Source of the DNA: Paraburkholderia bryophila
GTDB lineage: Bacteria; Pseudomonadota; Gammaproteobacteria; Burkholderiales; Burkholderiaceae
Reading direction: 5' to 3'
NCBI RefSeq assembly: GCF_013409255.1
Contig: NZ_JACCAS010000002.1
Span: 620,001 to 684,000, forward strand
DNA length: 64,000 bases
Below the pieces are notes generated by a model. The model searched no databases, had not been told where the DNA came from, and saw only the letters and a list, made by a program, of their open reading frames with translations. A program made the position numbers and the translations under genes. Positions 1 to 6,734 of this stretch are shown one piece after another; the stretch's first letter is position 1; every line of letters begins with the position of its first letter.

Positions 1-348
1 CAAGCGCGGCGCGAGCCAGCGCGTCGCGAACGAAGCCAGAATGCCGACCGTCAGGCTCGTGCGCTCGACGGACGGCGCGCGAACCTCTTGCGTGCCGAGT
101 CGCAACAACTCGAATGCGTCATGAACGCGCGCGTAGTACGCGACCCCTGCCGAGGTCAACTCGATGGAGCGCGTGCGCCGTTCGAACAGCGCCACGCCGA
201 GATCGGCTTCGAGCTTCTGGATCTGATGACTGACGGCACTCTGCGTGACGAACAGTTCCTGCGCGGCATGGCTGAAACTCAGCAGCCTGGCGGCGGCTTC
301 GAAAGCACGTAGGGACAGTAACGGCGGGAGTGGACGAGGCAGACGCAT
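1..348 (-). CDS. LysR-family transcriptional regulator (N-terminal part, cut by window edge)
   Basis: Reading the minus strand from the ATG at 348 gives 116 codons that run off the left end. The N-terminus is a typical LysR winged helix-turn-helix: residues about 8-60 include LSFSHAAQELFVTQSAVSHQ and QKLEADLGVALFERR. The start of the effector-binding domain follows (LTVGILASFATRWLAPRL). The style is that of GcvA-like regulators. Target and effector cannot be read because the ligand domain and the divergent neighbour lie outside the window. The start is chosen because MRLPRPLPPLLSLRAFEAAA is the usual GcvA-type opening. Confident as to family, not as to function. Confidence 0.88.
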   Translation of the reverse strand, partial: MRLPRPLPPLLSLRAFEAAARLLSFSHAAQELFVTQSAVSHQIQKLEADLGVALFERRTRSIELTSAGVAYYARVHDAFELLRLGTQEVRAPSVERTSLTVGILASFATRWLAPRL

Positions 349-374
349 CGGGTTCGGATGGAAAGGTTGCGCGC

Positions 375-1232
375 TCACGCGAGTTGGGCCTGGCGCGACA
401 CGAGCGCTTTGACCGCTTCGACGTCGGCCGGCGTCACCGGCGTGAAGACGACCATGCTCAAGCCATCCGCGCCGGCCACGGGAAACGCGGAGTATTCGAG
501 CGTGAGGTGCCCGGCCACCGAATGCCGCATCTGCTTCGTGCCGCCCCAGTGGTTCAGTACGTCGTTCTCGGCCCAGAGTCGCCGGAAGTCTTCGCTGCTG
601 TCCTGAAGTTCGGCGGCCAGCGCCGACGCTTCAGCCGAACCGCCCATCCGCGCGATATCGAAGCGGAATACGGCGACCGCCACACGCGCGCTCTCTTCCC
701 AATGCGGCTGGCAGGCGCGCATGGTCGGATCGCCGAACAGACGCCGCAGCACGTTGCGCTCGCGAACCGGCAGCGCGGCGTAATCGCCCAGCACCGCGAC
801 GGCGGCCGCGTTCCAGGCTACGACGTCCCATGTGGGCGTTTTCACGATCGCGGCGCTGGTGGGCATGCCGTCCAGCACGCGTTGCAACGCCGGCGTCACA
901 CTTGAGGTCTCTACCGGGCTGAGCGGCGGCGGACGTTGCTGCGCGAGCAGAAACAACATCTCGCGGCCGGCGGCGTCGAGTTCGAGCGCACGGGCGAGCC
1001 GCTCCAGCACTTCGTTCGACGGCGGACCGCCGCGCCCCTGTTCGAGCCACGTGTACCACGCGACGCTGACGTTCGCGCGGGTGGCCACTTCTTCGCGTCG
1101 AAGGCCGGGCGTGCGGCGGCGGATTTGCGCTTCCGGCCCGGGTTGCAGGCGCGAGCGGCGGTCGCGCAGGAAACTGCCTAGCGAGGTGCTGCAGGCGGAC
1201 GCGACCGGATCCGGCAAGGTATTGACTGGCAT
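375..1232 (-). CDS. XRE-family regulator with MmyB-like ligand-binding domain
   Basis: A 285-residue protein if translated from the second Met (MPVNTLPDPVAS, at 1232); a start 12 codons upstream is possible but adds an unlikely hydrophobic leader. Residues about 15-80 form an XRE helix-turn-helix with the hallmark LRREEVATRANVSVAWYTWL of the MmyB group. The rest matches the MmyB-like regulator domain (VVAWNAAAVAVLGDYAALP, then NVLRRLFGDP). Members of this family often control neighbouring oxidoreductases, but the genes on both sides here are regulators or the unrelated motor-like unit, so the target is unknown. The downstream LysR gene starts 27 nt away on the same strand. Confidence 0.85.
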   Translation of the reverse strand: MPVNTLPDPVASACSTSLGSFLRDRRSRLQPGPEAQIRRRTPGLRREEVATRANVSVAWYTWLEQGRGGPPSNEVLERLARALELDAAGREMLFLLAQQRPPPLSPVETSSVTPALQRVLDGMPTSAAIVKTPTWDVVAWNAAAVAVLGDYAALPVRERNVLRRLFGDPTMRACQPHWEESARVAVAVFRFDIARMGGSAEASALAAELQDSSEDFRRLWAENDVLNHWGGTKQMRHSVAGHLTLEYSAFPVAGADGLSMVVFTPVTPADVEAVKALVSRQAQLA

Positions 1233-1414
1233 GACGTAGAGGGCTCCCGGAACGACGCACAGCGGCATCGCTGGCGATACTTTAGCGCGGAATGGGAGGC
1301 TGGGTGGGAGGCTGGGTCGAACGAGCGGGAGAAGAAGCGGCTGTGCTGCTTAATATGTTCGATGCGCTGTTCGATGCGCGTTCAACAGTCGTTCAATACG
1401 CGCTCAATACTCTT

Positions 1415-2095
1415 TCAATACTCGACGAGAATCGTCACCCGCCGATTCGCGGCGCGAGCCGCGGCGTCGTCGCCGATGATCAACGGGAAGTTGTCGGCCC
1501 GACCAATCGCCGCCATTCTGTGCGCCTCGATGCCTTTGTCGGCGAAAAAACGAACCACCGCCCCTGCCCTCGCCGACGACAACTCCCAGTTCGATTCGAA
1601 TTTCGCCGTGGCGATCGGCACGCTGTCCGTGTGTCCTTCGACGAGAATAGTGTTCTTCGAACGGTCGCGCAGTACGCCGGCAATCTGGCTGAGCACGTCG
1701 ATCGATTCGGGCAATAACCGCGCGTCGCCGGAGTTGAAAAGGATCTTCGCGTTGATCGCAATTTCGACGCCTTGCGTCGCGTTCGAAATCGTAATCTGGC
1801 TGTTGCTCCTGAGAGGCGCCAGCAAAGCGAGCAGTTGCTTCTTCGCGGTGTCGGGCGTGCCGCCGGCGTTCGATACCGTCACCGTCTTCTCCGCGCGATG
1901 CTCCAGCGCCTTGATTTCCAGTTCCCGGTTCTTCGCCAACTCCAACGCGTACAGCGCGAGGAACAGCACCATCAGCGAGGTGATGAGGTCCGCGTAGGAA
2001 ATCAGCCAGCGTCCGGATTGCTCGTCGCCTTCGTCGGCTTCCTGATAGCCGGTTTTATCCGCCTTGAGGCGCCTGTTTCCCGAGGAGATAGTCAT
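1415..2095 (-). CDS. MotB/MotD-like stator protein with OmpA-like peptidoglycan-binding domain
   Basis: 226 residues from MTISSGN at 2095. After a short basic and acidic cytoplasmic leader comes one transmembrane helix, residues about 30-50 (WLISYADLITSLMVLFLALY). Asp36 aligns with E. coli MotB Asp32, the proton-carrying residue of flagellar stators. The C-terminal half is an OmpA/MotB domain (VEGHTDSVP, then SNWELSSARAGAVVRFF), which anchors to peptidoglycan. Third gene of a minus-strand unit after the FliG-C-like fusion and the MotA-like gene. The channel residue suggests a working ion-driven stator. The protein is short for MotB and no flagellar genes are nearby, so a non-flagellar motor or channel is an open alternative. 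Confidence 0.87.
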   Translation of the reverse strand: MTISSGNRRLKADKTGYQEADEGDEQSGRWLISYADLITSLMVLFLALYALELAKNRELEIKALEHRAEKTVTVSNAGGTPDTAKKQLLALLAPLRSNSQITISNATQGVEIAINAKILFNSGDARLLPESIDVLSQIAGVLRDRSKNTILVEGHTDSVPIATAKFESNWELSSARAGAVVRFFADKGIEAHRMAAIGRADNFPLIIGDDAAARAANRRVTILVEY

Positions 2096-2189
2096 ACCCG
2101 CAACGCCTGCTTCGAATTCACGTTTGATTGAACGACCGCACACGCCCGCTTTTCGAGTGCCGCTACCGAATGTCGAGGCCTGCTGCTCG

Positions 2190-2954
2190 CTACCCCAGCA
2201 ACTCGGCCGATCTCGCCCTCACGTCGCCGGCCAGACGCGTTTCGATCGTATGCGGCGACTCCTTGCGCGAGATCGCGAGCAAACCATCGAGATACAAACG
2301 ACGGAAGCGCAACTCGCTATCCACCTGCGCCCGAATCTTGCCGTACAGCGGCAGAAACACCAGGTTCGCGAACGCGAGACCATAAAGCGTTGCCACGAAC
2401 GCGGTGGCAATACCTTGCCCCAGTTGCGCAGGTTCGAGCATATGACCCGTCACCTGAATCAGGCCGAGCACCGCGCCGAGAATGCCGAACGTCGGCGCAT
2501 AACCGCCCGCCTGTTGCCAGATTCGCGCGGCCGCCACGTGATTGCGCTCGTACGCATCCAGCTCCCGTTGCAACGCGTCTTCGAGCACCGCAGTGGCCAC
2601 GCCGTTCGCCAGAAGTTCGAGCCCTCGCTGCGCAAACGGATTGATGCCGCCGGCCTCGATCGACTCGAACGCCAGCATGCCGTTCAGCTTCGCCTGATCG
2701 CCCCATTCGAGCAGAACCGACAGGCTCTTGCGGTCGACCTGCCGCGCCCTTACGAAGGCCAGGCGCAGTTGCTTGATGCCATCGAAGAAGCGCGCCCACG
2801 TGTTCTGGATCATCACCGCGCCGAGCGTGCCGCCCAGCACGATGACGAACGCCTCCGGCTGAAACAGCGCCGTAAAGTGCCCACCCTCCAGCGAGAAACC
2901 GGCGACGATCGCCGTTACGCCGAACACGGCGCCCAATAGCGTCAAAAGATCCAT
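2190..2954 (-). CDS. MotA/MotC-like stator proton-channel protein
   Basis: 254 residues with the MotA layout: two N-terminal membrane segments (about 3-20 and 34-50), a cytoplasmic loop, then two more (about 152-170 and 183-203). Features known to matter in E. coli MotA are present by my alignment: Lys89 and Glu97 (AKLNGMLAFE) at the positions of Arg90 and Glu98, which contact FliG, and Pro154 (GYAPTFGILG) and Pro202 (VFLPLYG) at Pro173 and Pro222. Keeping FliG-contact charges fits the FliG-C-like protein encoded just upstream. It lies 94 nt before the MotB-like gene and would form an A5B2 stator in the inner membrane. TolQ/ExbB is less likely because of the loop and the proline pattern. Confidence 0.88.
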   Translation of the reverse strand: MDLLTLLGAVFGVTAIVAGFSLEGGHFTALFQPEAFVIVLGGTLGAVMIQNTWARFFDGIKQLRLAFVRARQVDRKSLSVLLEWGDQAKLNGMLAFESIEAGGINPFAQRGLELLANGVATAVLEDALQRELDAYERNHVAAARIWQQAGGYAPTFGILGAVLGLIQVTGHMLEPAQLGQGIATAFVATLYGLAFANLVFLPLYGKIRAQVDSELRFRRLYLDGLLAISRKESPHTIETRLAGDVRARSAELLG

Positions 2955-3049
2955 ACGTCCTCTCGAATGGCCGCCCGAGCCTTCGAACCTGCAAGGAAAA
3001 CAGCCTGTTTAATGACGCGAATCAACACGCGAGAACGACGCAAATCGCG

Positions 3050-4288
3050 TCACGCACTCAGGTTGGAGAGCGGCATCGCATTGCCCGCGGGCGCTTTAAG
3101 CGTGCGTATCGTCTCGATGAAGCGCTGCTCGATCTCGGCAATTTCGAGCGGATCGATTTTGATTTCACGCCGCATCACCCACGACACCTCTTTCTTTCTC
3201 GCCTCCGTCATCACCGACATCAGCCGCTCGGCCGCCGGTTGGCCCGTCGCCGCGGAAAGCAGTTTGGCCAGATCGTAGGTATCGAACGCGCTGACGGCTT
3301 CGAACAGCGTGCGCTGATCGACGAACTCCAGATCGTCGAGCGAATTCACATCGCTGGCGCCACGCACCGTGCGACGCGAAAAATACGTAATGCCCTTTTC
3401 TTCGACGTAATTCAACACGCGGGTCTTGCGAAACGCGAACAGATCTTCCGCGATTTCCGCGTGAGACAGCTTGTTGAGAATGACCTTCTTCTCGACGCCG
3501 ATCAACGCTTCCAGGTCGTCGAGTTCAATCAACTCCAGTTCGCTGCTGATCGACAGATCGAGATCGTGATCCGCTACCTGCTGCGCGCGTTCCGTGATTC
3601 GCACCGGATCGAACGTGACGAGCTGGCGGCCCACCGCGCCTTCCGCCGAATAACGCGCGGGCGTGTTGCTCAGGCGTTCGGAGCGGCCCGGTTCGAGCGT
3701 GACCAGATTAAGTTTCTCCATGCGCTTGAGCATGGCCATGACGTGGGGACGGGAATGGCCGGCAATGGCGTGGCACTTCTTGATCACTTCGGGAAGCGGC
3801 ACCGAGAATTCCTCGCCTTGCGCGCGGCGCATGCGGACATCCCGATCGGCGCTTTCGACACCGGCCATCAACGCGAGAACGTGCGCATACGAGACGACAC
3901 CCGGCAGAAAATCGGCGTGCGTATTGGTGGCGAGCACGTCGTCCTTCTTCTTCACGCGACGAATCATGGTGCGCACGATATGACGCAGCAGCGGCGATAC
4001 ACGTTCGAGCTCTTCTTCCACGACGTTCGCCGCGATCACGGTGAGTTGAAGGAAGCTGAGTGCTTTCGCGGTATGCGCTCGCGGTTCCGCCGGCAACAAA
4101 GCCGCCTCGCCGAAAAATTCGCCCTTGCCTAAGGTGGCGAGAATCACCTTCTTTTCATCGCACTGGGTGGAGATTTCGACTTTGCCATCTGCAATGACGT
4201 AGATGACAGCGTCGCCCGCGAAGCCTTCCGAATAGATGACCTCGCCCGGAGCCGCTGTACGCGACCATGGCGATCGTTGGTGATTCAA
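3050..4288 (-). CDS. Cyclic-nucleotide-binding / FliG C-terminal-like fusion protein
   Basis: 412 residues with no signal or membrane segment. Residues about 12-115 are a Crp-type cyclic-nucleotide-binding domain with phosphate cassette FFGEAALLPAEPRAHTA (Glu61 and Arg70 kept). About 162-200 looks like a winged helix (VIKKCHAIAGHSRPHVMAML). About 318-398 aligns along its whole length with the FliG C-terminal torque domain: LDDLEFVDQRTLFEAVSAFD matches the FliG FDDLVxxDDRxLQxLLxEVD pattern, followed by RLMSVMTEARKKEVSWVM and an IAEIEQRFIETIRTL tail. The second acidic residue of the FliG DD pair is Gln325. First gene of the unit with the MotA- and MotB-like genes, suggesting a rotor-like or clutch partner gated by a nucleotide. 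The domain reading is by eye. Confidence 0.72.
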   Translation of the reverse strand: MNHQRSPWSRTAAPGEVIYSEGFAGDAVIYVIADGKVEISTQCDEKKVILATLGKGEFFGEAALLPAEPRAHTAKALSFLQLTVIAANVVEEELERVSPLLRHIVRTMIRRVKKKDDVLATNTHADFLPGVVSYAHVLALMAGVESADRDVRMRRAQGEEFSVPLPEVIKKCHAIAGHSRPHVMAMLKRMEKLNLVTLEPGRSERLSNTPARYSAEGAVGRQLVTFDPVRITERAQQVADHDLDLSISSELELIELDDLEALIGVEKKVILNKLSHAEIAEDLFAFRKTRVLNYVEEKGITYFSRRTVRGASDVNSLDDLEFVDQRTLFEAVSAFDTYDLAKLLSAATGQPAAERLMSVMTEARKKEVSWVMRREIKIDPLEIAEIEQRFIETIRTLKAPAGNAMPLSNLSA

Positions 4289-4483
4289 GATTCATTCCCC
4301 CGTAGAGCTGATTCCTCGTGCAACCCACGCGCTGCCGGATGCGCGGGTGCCCGATGGTCCTGACTTATTTCACGGGATAACGACATGCATAACGCATTTC
4401 TTTAATATTTGGGTTCGTCTGCGGAAACATCGCAAACGTTTGGCAGCCTTACTGTACAAGGCTTTTCGGGAAGTCGAAGGTGT

Positions 4484-5377
4484 TCAGCGCAGCGCGGTAT
4501 GCGCTTCATCGATAAGCCATTCCTTGAGCTTCAGCGCCGACGGTTGCAACGCGTTCGAAACGGGATGAACCAGGTAATAGCTCGTTGAAAGTGGCAACAC
4601 CTGTTTGAAAGGTTCGATCAACGCGCCGCTTGCGCGCTCGCTGTCGGTCAGCATCGCACTGGTGAGGACGAACCCCTGGCCGCGCACGGCGGCGTCGATT
4701 GCGATCAGCGATTGATCGAACTGAATCCCGGGAATGGACGCGATCTGTTCTTCGGACAAACGCGAGAACTTGCCGAGCCACGGCGACCAATGCGGATGCA
4801 GCGTGTTATGCAGCAGCGTCGCCTTCTTCACATCGTCAGGATGCCGTACCTTCAGACGTTTCACGTAATCCGGCGCGCAATACACGTGCGCTTCATCCGT
4901 GCACAGCTTTTCCACCGTGAGCGACGGATCCTCGCCATTGAAATAGCGGATCGCCAGGTCGACGCCGTCGAGCTCGAAATCCACAAACGCGGTCGACGTG
5001 GTCAGATCCAGCGCCACATCCGGATAGGCTCTCAGAAAGCTGGCCATGCGCGGTGCGAACCACTTGGCGGCGAAACTTGGCGGCACGGACAATTTCACAC
5101 CCCGGCTCTGCCGCTGCCGCATGCGCCGGCTGGCCTGCGCAATCTGTCCAAGCGCGGGATGAATCTGCGCGTAGTACGCAAGTGCTTCGGCCGTCGGTGT
5201 GACCTGGCGGATCTGCCGGACGAACAACGAGACGCCCAGCCACGCCTCCAGCTTCTGGATCTGTTGCCCGACCGCACCCGGGGTCACGTTCAACTCTTCC
5301 GCTGCAAGAGTAAAACTACCGAGTCGGATCGCAGCCTCCATCACAATCAATGCTTTCAGCGGTGGATAGACACTCAT
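4484..5377 (-). CDS. LysR-family transcriptional regulator (GcvA-like)
   Basis: 297 residues. Residues 8-66 are the DNA-binding domain (LGSFTLAAEELNVTPGAVGQ, QKLEAWLGVSLFVRQ). A LysR substrate domain follows (VKLSVPPSFAAKWFAPRM, LDLTTSTAFVDFELDGVDLA), with the GcvA-type AIRYFNGEDPSLTVEKL pattern. It is divergent from the DMT transporter gene that starts at 5476. The 98-nt shared promoter region suggests it controls that exporter and itself, the usual LysR arrangement. The effector is unknown. Confidence 0.88.
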   Translation of the reverse strand: MSVYPPLKALIVMEAAIRLGSFTLAAEELNVTPGAVGQQIQKLEAWLGVSLFVRQIRQVTPTAEALAYYAQIHPALGQIAQASRRMRQRQSRGVKLSVPPSFAAKWFAPRMASFLRAYPDVALDLTTSTAFVDFELDGVDLAIRYFNGEDPSLTVEKLCTDEAHVYCAPDYVKRLKVRHPDDVKKATLLHNTLHPHWSPWLGKFSRLSEEQIASIPGIQFDQSLIAIDAAVRGQGFVLTSAMLTDSERASGALIEPFKQVLPLSTSYYLVHPVSNALQPSALKLKEWLIDEAHTALR

Positions 5378-5475
5378 GGAATAGTTTTCCTACATCGTTG
5401 GCCAGATAATATCGGTTGTACCGGAAGCGCGCGCTGATCACAATGGGCCCTCGATAAAATCCGTTGTGGACCGCC

Positions 5476-6381
5476 ATGAACCCGTCCTATCTCGCCTTCG
5501 CCCTGCTCGGCGCCATCTGGGGAACCAACTTTCTTTTCATGCGATGGGCCAGCGTGACCCTGTCGCCGGCCCAGATCGTATTGCTTCGCGTGCTGTTCGG
5601 ATTCGTGCCGATTCTGCTGGTCGCGCTCGGAACACGCGCATTGCGTTGGCGTCATCTGCGCTACGCGCATCACTTCCTCGTCATGGCGCTGCTGGCCACG
5701 GTGCTCTACTACTTCGCGTTCGCAAAGGGCGCGGCGCTGCTGCTCTCCAGCGTCGCGGGCATGTTGAGCGGTTCGATCCCGTTGTTCTCGTTCCTCTGCA
5801 CGCTGGTCCTGTTACGCGATGAGCGGCCCACGCCGCGCATGGTGATGGGCATTGCGGTCGGTTTCGTCGGCGTGCTGCTGATTGCGCGGCCATGGGCCGG
5901 CGCCGCTGCGGGTGTGAGTCTTCCCGGTGTGTTGTACATGATCGGCGGATCGCTGAGCGTGGGATGCTCGTTCGCTTACGCGCGGCGCTTTCTGACGCAA
6001 CTGGATATCTCGCCGCTTGCGCTGTCGACGTGGCAAATCGGCTTTGCGCTCGTCATCGTCAGTCTCTTCACGGACTTGCACGGCATCACGCGGATCGCGA
6101 CCGATACTCGTGCGTTCATCGGCTTGACGGTGGGGCTGGGACTGGTGGGTACCGGCGTCGCTTACATGCTCTATTACTTTATCGTCCGCCGACTCGGCGC
6201 GATTGCCGCAGCGAGCGTGACCTACATTCCGCCCGTTGTCGCGTTGCTGCTCGGCGTGGTGTTGGCGGGCGAGCCGGTACGAAGCGCGGATCTGATCGCG
6301 ATGACGTGCATTCTCGCCGGCGTGTATCTGTTGCAAACGGGGCGGCAGGTTTCGCAGGCTCGGGCGCTTCGCTCGACGTAA
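5476..6381 (+). CDS. EamA/DMT-superfamily transporter
   Basis: 301 residues from the ATG at 5476 (MNPSYLAFALLGAIWGTNFL); upstream in-frame TTG and GTG choices are weaker. It has about ten hydrophobic segments in two EamA repeats. The first opens with the typical GAIWGTNFLFMRWA; the second runs from about residue 155 (LYMIGGSLSVGCSFAYARRF) to AGVYLLQTGRQ. DMT proteins of this type export amino acids or other small metabolites across the inner membrane. It is divergent from the LysR gene at 4484-5377, its likely regulator. Substrate unknown. Confidence 0.87.
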   Translation: MNPSYLAFALLGAIWGTNFLFMRWASVTLSPAQIVLLRVLFGFVPILLVALGTRALRWRHLRYAHHFLVMALLATVLYYFAFAKGAALLLSSVAGMLSGSIPLFSFLCTLVLLRDERPTPRMVMGIAVGFVGVLLIARPWAGAAAGVSLPGVLYMIGGSLSVGCSFAYARRFLTQLDISPLALSTWQIGFALVIVSLFTDLHGITRIATDTRAFIGLTVGLGLVGTGVAYMLYYFIVRRLGAIAAASVTYIPPVVALLLGVVLAGEPVRSADLIAMTCILAGVYLLQTGRQVSQARALRST

Positions 6382-6435
6382 TGCTGTCGCGCGTTTTAGC
6401 CATCGCATCGACACTGACCGTCTGACCGAAGCATC

Positions 6436-6462
6436 ATGATCCGCGCGCAACGCGCGGATCAT
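6436..6462 (+). terminator. Hairpin after the DMT transporter gene
   Basis: A perfect 12-bp inverted repeat (ATGATCCGCGCG / CGCGCGGATCAT) with a 3-nt loop lies 55 nt after the transporter stop codon. There is no T-run, so it may be a Rho-aided terminator or an RNA 3' end stabiliser rather than a classic intrinsic terminator. Confidence 0.45.
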
Positions 6463-6581
6463 TCGCCTGAATCCCCTCGAATCCTCCCGCCGGACACGCA
6501 CGTCGCGCATCCCTGCCGCTCCCCTCTGCTGCCTCCCCACCGAAACAACACCATTCAAGTTTTCGTTGTTAATTTTCAATG

Positions 6582-6597
6582 TAATGTTATAACATTA
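6582..6597. promoter_or_regulatory. Zur-box-like palindrome
   Basis: A perfect 16-bp palindrome, TAATGTTATAACATTA, in an AT-rich patch about 140 nt before the receptor start. It has the core of the proteobacterial Zur (zinc uptake regulator) box, known from gamma-proteobacteria as AATGTTATA-type arms. Its position before a TonB-dependent receptor with its own ExbB-ExbD-TonB suggests zinc-responsive repression of the set. The assignment to Zur is an inference from motif similarity; no zur gene is in the window. Confidence 0.62.
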
Positions 6598-6734
6598 TTT
6601 GCTCCGGACACCAGCCGGGACGTCGCGTGATCCAGACCAATCACGCCGATCGCGGTCGTCCGCAAGAAAGCGGGACGACCGTCGACGAGACGGACAACGC
6701 GTCCACCCAGTCGCCAACACCACCCTCCATAACG

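Larger units (their letters stand above)
6382..6734. other. Intergenic region upstream of TonB receptor
   Basis: 353 nt without a convincing gene. It holds a 12-bp hairpin at 6436-6462 and the Zur-like palindrome at 6582-6597. The sequence around the palindrome (about 6545-6600) is AT-rich compared with its surroundings, as expected for the receptor promoter. The stretch 6627-6734 is open in frame with the receptor, but I read it as leader because a clear signal peptide begins at 6735. Confidence 0.6.

Noticed and set aside
1293..1316. Two-copy 12-nt direct repeat GGGAGGCTGGGT
   Set aside because: Too short and only two units; likely chance or minor slippage.
3050..4288. Ordinary Crp/Fnr transcription regulator
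   Set aside because: Too long, and the C-terminal half matches FliG-C rather than a DNA-binding end; the only wing-like part is in the middle.
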